A program made the translations under genes and the position numbers. A stretch of DNA of 64,000 nt from JAAFIW01 sp031414805 (GTDB lineage: Bacteria; Pseudomonadota; Gammaproteobacteria; Burkholderiales; Burkholderiaceae_C), in the NCBI GenBank assembly GCA_031414805.1, contig JANOQJ010000021.1:25590-89589 (forward strand), in the 5' to 3' direction. Positions 60,185-64,000 of the stretch are shown one piece after another. The notes under the pieces are model-generated. The model searched no databases, was not told the origin of the DNA, and worked only from the letters and a program-made list of their open reading frames with translations. Every line of letters begins with the position of its first letter. Positions within the stretch are counted from its first letter, which is position 1.

Positions 60185-60234
60185 TACAATGCGCTCCCCT
60201 CCCGGACGGGCCTTACGGCAAGCCGGGTTTTTTA
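60185..60234 (+). promoter_or_regulatory. Possible -10 box followed by a hairpin and T-run (leader or attenuator)
   Basis: TACAAT at 60185-60190 is followed within ~10 bp by CCCGG, a 22-nt loop region containing GGGCCTTACGGC, CCGGG and TTTTTT. This is an intrinsic-terminator shape 90 bp upstream of the Rieske oxygenase start, on its strand. It might make a very short transcript or attenuate the downstream gene. On the other strand TTGTAA and TAGAAT (19 bp apart) could serve xseB. Confidence 0.4.
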
Positions 60235-60322
60235 TTGCGCCAATCGTTTGTAAAAGTTGTTTTTCCATACGAAAAAGCGCGCCCCTGCCCCTTCATAGGG
60301 GGAGTCTTCAGGTCAGGACTTT

Positions 60323-61465
60323 ATGTCTGATTTAAGTCTTCAACTGCAGCAGGCCGCAAGCCAACTACCAGTTTCAAGCTATTTCGATCCAGCGCTGTAT
60401 CAGCGCGAGCAAAGCGCTATTTTTCAACGCGGGCCCCGTTATGTGGGGCACAGTTTGAGCGTTCCCAACCTGGGCGATTACTACGCCCTGCCCCACGAAG
60501 GCGAAGGCCGTGCGCTGCTGCGCACGCCGCAGGGTGTGGAGCTGATTTCCAACGTCTGCCGCCACCGGCAAGCCGTCATCCTGAAAGGGCGCGGCTCGGT
60601 GGCCAACAAGCCCGGTGACAGCAACAGTGGGGGCGGCAACATCGTTTGCCCCTTACACCGCTGGACCTATAGCGCAGGCCTAACCGCACAAGCCGGAACC
60701 TTGCTGGGTGCCCCCCACTTTGCGCAAGACCCTTGCCTGAATTTGAACAACTACGCGCTGCAAGAGTGGAACGGCCTGCTGTTTGAAAACAATGGCCGCA
60801 ACGTAGCCAAGGATTTGTCTGGCATGGGCCCGCTGGCTGATCTGGATTTTTCAGGCCATGTGGTGGACCGCGTTGAACTGCACGAGTGCAACTACAACTG
60901 GAAAACCTTCATCGAGGTGTATCTGGAGGACTACCACGTAGGCCCCTTTCACCCCGGCCTAGGCCAATTTGTCACCTGCGACGACCTGCGCTGGGAGTTC
61001 AACGAGCACTACAGCGTGCAGACCGTGGGCGTGGCCAACCGGCTGGGCAAGGCAGGCAGCCCCGTGTACGAGCGCTGGCAGTCGGCGCTGCTGAACTACC
61101 GCAATGGCGAGCCACCGAAATACGGCGCCATCTGGCTGACCTACTACCCACACATCATGGTGGAGTGGTACCCCCACGTGCTGACGGTCTCCACCCTGTA
61201 CCCCATGGGCCCGCAAAAAACCATGAACGTGGTGGAGTTTTACTACCCCGAAGAAATCGCCGCCTTCGAGCGCGAATTCGTCGAAGCCCAGCAAGCCGCC
61301 TACATGGAAACCTGCGTGGAAGACGACGAAATCGCCCTGCGCATGGACGCCGGCCGCAAGGCCCTGATGCAACGCGGCGACAACGAGTTTGGCCCCTACC
61401 AGAGCCCCATGGAAGACGGCATGCAGCACTTTCATGAGTGGTACCGCAGGGCGATGGAGGTCTGA
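60323..61465 (+). CDS. Rieske [2Fe-2S] aromatic-ring-hydroxylating oxygenase, alpha subunit
   Basis: A 380-residue oxygenase alpha subunit. The Rieske cluster ligands are CRHR...(about 34 residues)...CPLHRW, and the mononuclear iron histidines are in LEDYHVGPFHPG. Such enzymes hydroxylate or demethylate aromatic or quaternary-ammonium substrates using a separate reductase. No reductase or ferredoxin gene is adjacent, so the partner and substrate are unknown. Start ATG with CAGGA upstream. Confidence 0.9.
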   Translation: MSDLSLQLQQAASQLPVSSYFDPALYQREQSAIFQRGPRYVGHSLSVPNLGDYYALPHEGEGRALLRTPQGVELISNVCRHRQAVILKGRGSVANKPGDSNSGGGNIVCPLHRWTYSAGLTAQAGTLLGAPHFAQDPCLNLNNYALQEWNGLLFENNGRNVAKDLSGMGPLADLDFSGHVVDRVELHECNYNWKTFIEVYLEDYHVGPFHPGLGQFVTCDDLRWEFNEHYSVQTVGVANRLGKAGSPVYERWQSALLNYRNGEPPKYGAIWLTYYPHIMVEWYPHVLTVSTLYPMGPQKTMNVVEFYYPEEIAAFEREFVEAQQAAYMETCVEDDEIALRMDAGRKALMQRGDNEFGPYQSPMEDGMQHFHEWYRRAMEV

Positions 61466-61470
61466 CAATG

Positions 61471-61547
61471 TGGCCTGCCCGGAGGGGATCGAACCCCCGA
61501 CCCACAGCTTAGAAGGCTGTTGCTCTATCCAACTGAGCTACGGGCAG
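61471..61547 (-). tRNA. tRNA-Arg (anticodon TCT)
   Basis: On the minus strand: acceptor CTGCCCG paired with CGGGCAG, D-stem region TAGCTCAGTTGGATAGAGC, anticodon loop CCTTCTAAG (TCT), T-loop GGTTCGATCCC, and encoded CCA. 77 nt including CCA. Confidence 0.95.
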
Positions 61548-61570
61548 ACGAAAACCTGAACACAAAAAGA

Positions 61571-61597
61571 AAAAGGCTCCGAATGGAGCCTTTTTTT
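61571..61597. terminator. Bidirectional intrinsic terminator between the two tRNA genes
   Basis: AAAAGGCTCC, GAAT, GGAGCCTTTTTTT: a perfect stem of ~10 bp with T-runs on both strands. It sits between tRNA-Pro (upstream on the minus strand) and tRNA-Arg, so the two tRNAs are likely separate transcripts. Confidence 0.85.
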
Positions 61598-61632
61598 CGG
61601 CTCCCTAAGCGAACCCAGGAGCCTTGAATAGA

Positions 61633-61709
61633 TGGTCGGAGTACAAGGATTCGAACCTTGGACCCCCTGGTCCCAAACCAGGTGCGCTACCAGACTGCGC
61701 CACACTCCG
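61633..61709 (-). tRNA. tRNA-Pro (anticodon TGG)
   Basis: On the minus strand: acceptor CGGAGTG with TACTCCG (one G-T pair), D-arm GGCGCAGTCTGGTAGCGC, anticodon loop TTTGGGA (TGG), T-loop GGTTCGAATCC, and encoded CCA. 77 nt including CCA. Confidence 0.95.
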
Positions 61710-61792
61710 AAGCCCGCAATTATAGCTGCATGAGAGGCCCTTTTGTATGGCTGGCTGGCGTAGAACCGAAGGGTTTGCTGCGTTGACTCCAT

Positions 61793-61860
61793 TCGCTATA
61801 AAAACAATAGCTGTTTGAGCAATATTTACAAGGGCGGCAGGCAGTTTTGCCTTGAAAACG
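61793..61860 (+). repeat. Family A repeat copy, full-length
   Basis: TTCGCTATAAAAACAATAGC, TGTTTGAGCAATATTTACAA, GGGCGGCAGGCAGTTTTGCC, TTGAAAA. It lies between tRNA-Pro and the Bug-protein gene, the only structure I see in that 250-bp gap besides the promoter region of tRNA-Pro. Confidence 0.88.
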
Positions 61861-61962
61861 GGCTCGCGGTGCAGTTCTCGGGTTTTTGGCAATGTGCAGC
61901 GCCCGATGGGTCAGCGACACTGCGTGCCAGACCCATCCACACTCAACACGGAGCTTTGTTTT

Positions 61963-62925
61963 ATGCAGCGTCGCCATTTTTTAGCCACCACCAGCGCGGT
62001 GCTGGCCGCCCCCGCCCTGGCCCAAGGCAAACCCATCAAGATCATCGTGCCTTTTGCGCCAGGCGGCTCCATTGACGTGACCACGCGCTTGATTGCCGAG
62101 AAAGCCTCTACCACGCTGGGCGCGCCCATCATCATTGAAAACCGCCCCGGTGGTGGGGGTGGAATTGGGGTTGATCTCTTGGCTAAGGCACCGCCTGATG
62201 GGCAAACATTGGGCATTGCGGCGGTTGCCATGCACGCCATCAATCCGTGGCTGTTCAAAAAGCTGCCTTATGACCCGATCAAAGACTTTGCGCCGATCAC
62301 GCAAATGGTGCGCATACCCAATGTGCTGGTGATGAATTCAGACGCGGCGAAGCGCCTGAACATCACCACGCTGAAAGACTTTTTGGCCTACGCCCGCGCC
62401 AACCCCGCCAAGCTGAGCTATGCCAGCGGCGGCAATGGCAGCGCGGGGCATTTGGGTGGGGAAATGTTCAAGGCGAAGGCGGGCATTTTTGCGGTGCACA
62501 TTCCCTACAACGGCGGCGCGCCCTCGCAGCTGGCCATGCTGTCGGGCACGGTGGACTACACGCTGGACAACCTGGCCACCTCCGGCGCCAACATTCGCGC
62601 CGGCAAGGTGCTGCCGCTGGCCGTGACCACCTTGAAGCGCAGCCCCCTGCTGCCTGACGTACCCGCGCTGGCAGACACCTACCCCGGGTTTGAAATTGAC
62701 ACCTGGTGGGGGCTTATTGCACCGGCGGGCACGCCGCGGGATGTGGTGGCACGGCTGAACAGCGCGTTTGTGGCGGCGCTGGAGTCGCCCGACGTGAAAA
62801 CCCGTTTTGCGGGGCTGTTGACTGAGCCGGTTTCCAGCACGCCGGAGCAGTTTGCAGACTTGATCAAGCGCGAGCACGCACGTTACGAAGGCGTGGTGAA
62901 GGCCAGCGGCGCCAAGGTGGATTGA
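61963..62925 (+). CDS. Bug/TctC-family periplasmic solute-binding protein
   Basis: A 320-residue protein with a short signal sequence (MQRRHFLATTSAVLAAPALA), twin-arginine-like. Family motifs: KPIKIIVPFAPGGSIDVTTR and ENRPGGGGGIGVDLLAKAPP. The ATG at 61963 is chosen because the signal peptide begins there; a longer frame reads into the repeat region. It is 12 bp before the dienelactone hydrolase gene, suggesting a shared function in uptake and use of a carboxylate or ester (inference). Confidence 0.92.
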   Translation: MQRRHFLATTSAVLAAPALAQGKPIKIIVPFAPGGSIDVTTRLIAEKASTTLGAPIIIENRPGGGGGIGVDLLAKAPPDGQTLGIAAVAMHAINPWLFKKLPYDPIKDFAPITQMVRIPNVLVMNSDAAKRLNITTLKDFLAYARANPAKLSYASGGNGSAGHLGGEMFKAKAGIFAVHIPYNGGAPSQLAMLSGTVDYTLDNLATSGANIRAGKVLPLAVTTLKRSPLLPDVPALADTYPGFEIDTWWGLIAPAGTPRDVVARLNSAFVAALESPDVKTRFAGLLTEPVSSTPEQFADLIKREHARYEGVVKASGAKVD

Positions 62926-62937
62926 ACGGGCATTGAA

Positions 62938-63677
62938 ATGATCGAACAACACATCGACATTCCCACCGCCGATGGCGCGATGAACAGCTTTGTGGTGCAA
63001 CCTGAGGCAGTTGGCCCGCACCCGCTGGTGCTGTTTTTTATGGATGCCTTGGGCAAGCGCGAAGAGCTGCACACCATGGCGCGACGGCTGGCGGCGGTGG
63101 GCTACTGCGTGGTGCTGCCCAACTTGTACTACCGCCAGGAGCGTGAGTTTTTTGTGCTGGAGCGCACCGACCCGCTAGTGGCCCGCATGATGGAATTGAT
63201 GCAGTCGCTAACCAACGCACGGGTGGTGCAAGACGCGCTGGCGGTGGTGGCCTGGGCCGATGCGCAGAGCAACGTAGATGCTCAGCGGGTCGGCGCGGTG
63301 GGTTACTGCATGAGCGGGCCGTTTGTGATGGCGGCGGCCGCCGCGCTGCCGGGTCGCATGAAAGCCATTGCGGCCTTCCACCCGGCGCTGATGGTGACCG
63401 ACCAAGCGATTCACCGCATCTGCTGGCACCCCAGATTCGCTGCGAAACCTACCTGGGCTGCGCCGAGACCGACAAGTGGCTACCGCGCGAGATGGCCGCC
63501 ACCCTGCAAGCCGCCCTGGTGGCGGGCGGCACACCGCACCGCCTGGAGTTCTACCCAGGCACCGAGCACGGCTTTGTGTTTCCAGCGCGGACTGGCATTT
63601 ACGACCTGGCAGCGGCCGAGCGTCACTGGGAGCGGTTGTTTGACCTGCTGGGGCGCAATCTGCCGGTGAGATATTGA
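62938..63677 (+). pseudogene. Dienelactone hydrolase family protein, split by a frameshift
   Basis: A ~246-residue alpha/beta hydrolase sequence in two frames. The first part (MIEQHIDIPTADGAMNSF; nucleophile in AVGYCMSGPF) runs to DQA near 63408; the second (QIRCETYLGCAETDKWLPRE; catalytic histidine in GTEHGFVFPAR) follows one base out of frame. A single missing G around 63408 would restore D-Q-A-D-S-P-H. All triad regions are otherwise present, so this is either a recent loss or a sequencing error. Confidence 0.8.
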
Positions 63678-63683
63678 GTCAAA

Positions 63684-63749
63684 CGCTATTTAATTGATAG
63701 CTGCTTGAGCAGTATCTATTAGGGCTGGAGGCTGTTTTGACTTGAAAAG
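63684..63749 (+). repeat. Family A repeat copy, full-length
   Basis: AACGCTATTTAATTGATAGC, TGCTTGAGCAGTATCTATTA, GGGCTGGAGGCTGTTTTGAC, TTGAAA. It is followed 26 bp later by a family B element, the same composite order as at 22663-22884. Confidence 0.92.
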
Positions 63750-63775
63750 ATCAACTCAAGTCGCAGCGGCGTGTG

Positions 63776-63890
63776 TCTTGCTCCTTCCCGCCTTTTGGGG
63801 AAGGTTGGGATGGGGGCTTCAGGTCAGCGCACGAATAAGCGCTGGCTCGCGCATGCCCCCATCCCCGCCTTCCCCCAGCGGGGGAAGGAG
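63776..63890. repeat. Family B element, second copy
   Basis: CTTGCTCCTTCCC, loop, GGGGAAGGTTGGGATGGGGG, ~40 bp, CCCCCATCCCCGCCTTCCCC, loop, GGGGGAAGGAGC. Same arms and order as 22764-22884. Its right end grades into the 31-bp tandem array. Confidence 0.85.
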
Positions 63891-64000
63891 CCTGATCTGT
63901 TTCCCCCAGCGGGGGAAGGAGCCTGATCTGTTTCCCCCAGCGGGGGAAGGAGCCTGATCTGTTTCCCCCAGCGGGGGCAGGAGCCTGATCTGTTTCCCCC
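63869..64000 (+). repeat. 31-bp tandem array, reaching the window edge
   Basis: Four units of 31 bp (63869, 63900, 63931, 63962) plus the start of a fifth; each is TTTCCCCCAGCGGGGG, A/CAGGAGCCTGATCTG. Units are identical but for the first base of unit 1 and one base of unit 4. Each carries a CCCCC-AGC-GGGGG hairpin. The array duplicates the right arm of the family B element and continues beyond the window. Confidence 0.95.

Noticed and set aside
61605..61977. Minus-strand open frames of ~90 codons through the tRNA-Pro gene and the repeat
   Set aside because: They translate tRNA and repeat sequence; the A-Q-T-A-I peptide seen there is the repeat signature, not evidence of a gene.
63869..64000. 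CRISPR array
   Set aside because: The 31-bp units are directly adjacent with no spacers, and no cas genes are present.

Overview
The window is GC-rich bacterial chromosome that reads like a member of the Comamonadaceae (Burkholderiales; Rhodoferax/Polaromonas-like). I base that on gene content: tripartite-tricarboxylate (Bug/TctC) binding proteins, a dapC-dapD-pilU-dapE order, a TupABC tungstate transporter, short intergenic gaps with many ATGA/GTGA overlaps, and several families of interspersed short repeats. The genus assignment is inference. There is no prophage, insertion sequence, CRISPR array or rRNA operon. Most genes are housekeeping or transport genes.

Layout. 1-8642: the 5' end of pepA diverges from a tightly coupled run lptF-lptG-cbiX-cysB-hybrid histidine kinase-aminotransferase. 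8645-13832: an AbrB/PIN toxin-antitoxin pair, an AhpD-like protein, ligA, and an orphan VWA protein followed by a gene remnant. 13957-20815: a 1366-residue VCBS/FG-GAP repeat protein, divergent from a two-component pair (LuxR-type regulator and DHp_3 kinase). 20935-25624: acyl-CoA synthetase, frameshifted P450, metY. 25749-30363: the lysine/diaminopimelate genes dapC, dapD, dapE with pilU among them. 30467-38426: an eight-gene operon joining a PspA/ESCRT-III-like protein, an AAA+ ATPase, an ABC importer whose binding protein carries an OmpA domain, two membrane or coiled-coil proteins and a TerB-like protein. 38542-45122: an unknown helical protein, prmB, a VapBC-like pair, an ABC-F ATPase, two small membrane proteins and an SDR. 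45188-48557: a LysR regulator divergent from an L-fuconate dehydratase-like enolase and a Bug binding protein. 48570-56732: tupBCA, an EgtB/SenA-like protein and a TRAP transporter. 56932-63677: dxs-ispA-xseB, a Rieske oxygenase, tRNA-Arg and tRNA-Pro, a second Bug protein and a frameshifted dienelactone hydrolase. The right edge is a 31-bp tandem array.

Two things stand out. First, the 30467-38426 operon looks like an envelope-maintenance machine: an ESCRT-III-like polymer (PspA), a plausible remodelling ATPase, and an inner-membrane ABC complex that may be tied to peptidoglycan by its own binding protein. Second, a roughly 60-bp repeat with the core TAGCTGCTTGAGCA occurs about 18 times in 64 kb. 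It lies between genes and also in frame inside pepA, cbiX, ligA, dapE, prmB, the ABC-F gene and tupA. In five of these it is read in the same frame and gives related peptides around A-Q-A-A-I. Other repeat families add an in-frame insertion in dapC and hairpin elements elsewhere.

Two genes (the P450 and the dienelactone hydrolase) are each broken by what looks like a single missing base. These could be real or sequence errors. All calls rest on reading the sequence and remembered family features; no database search was possible.
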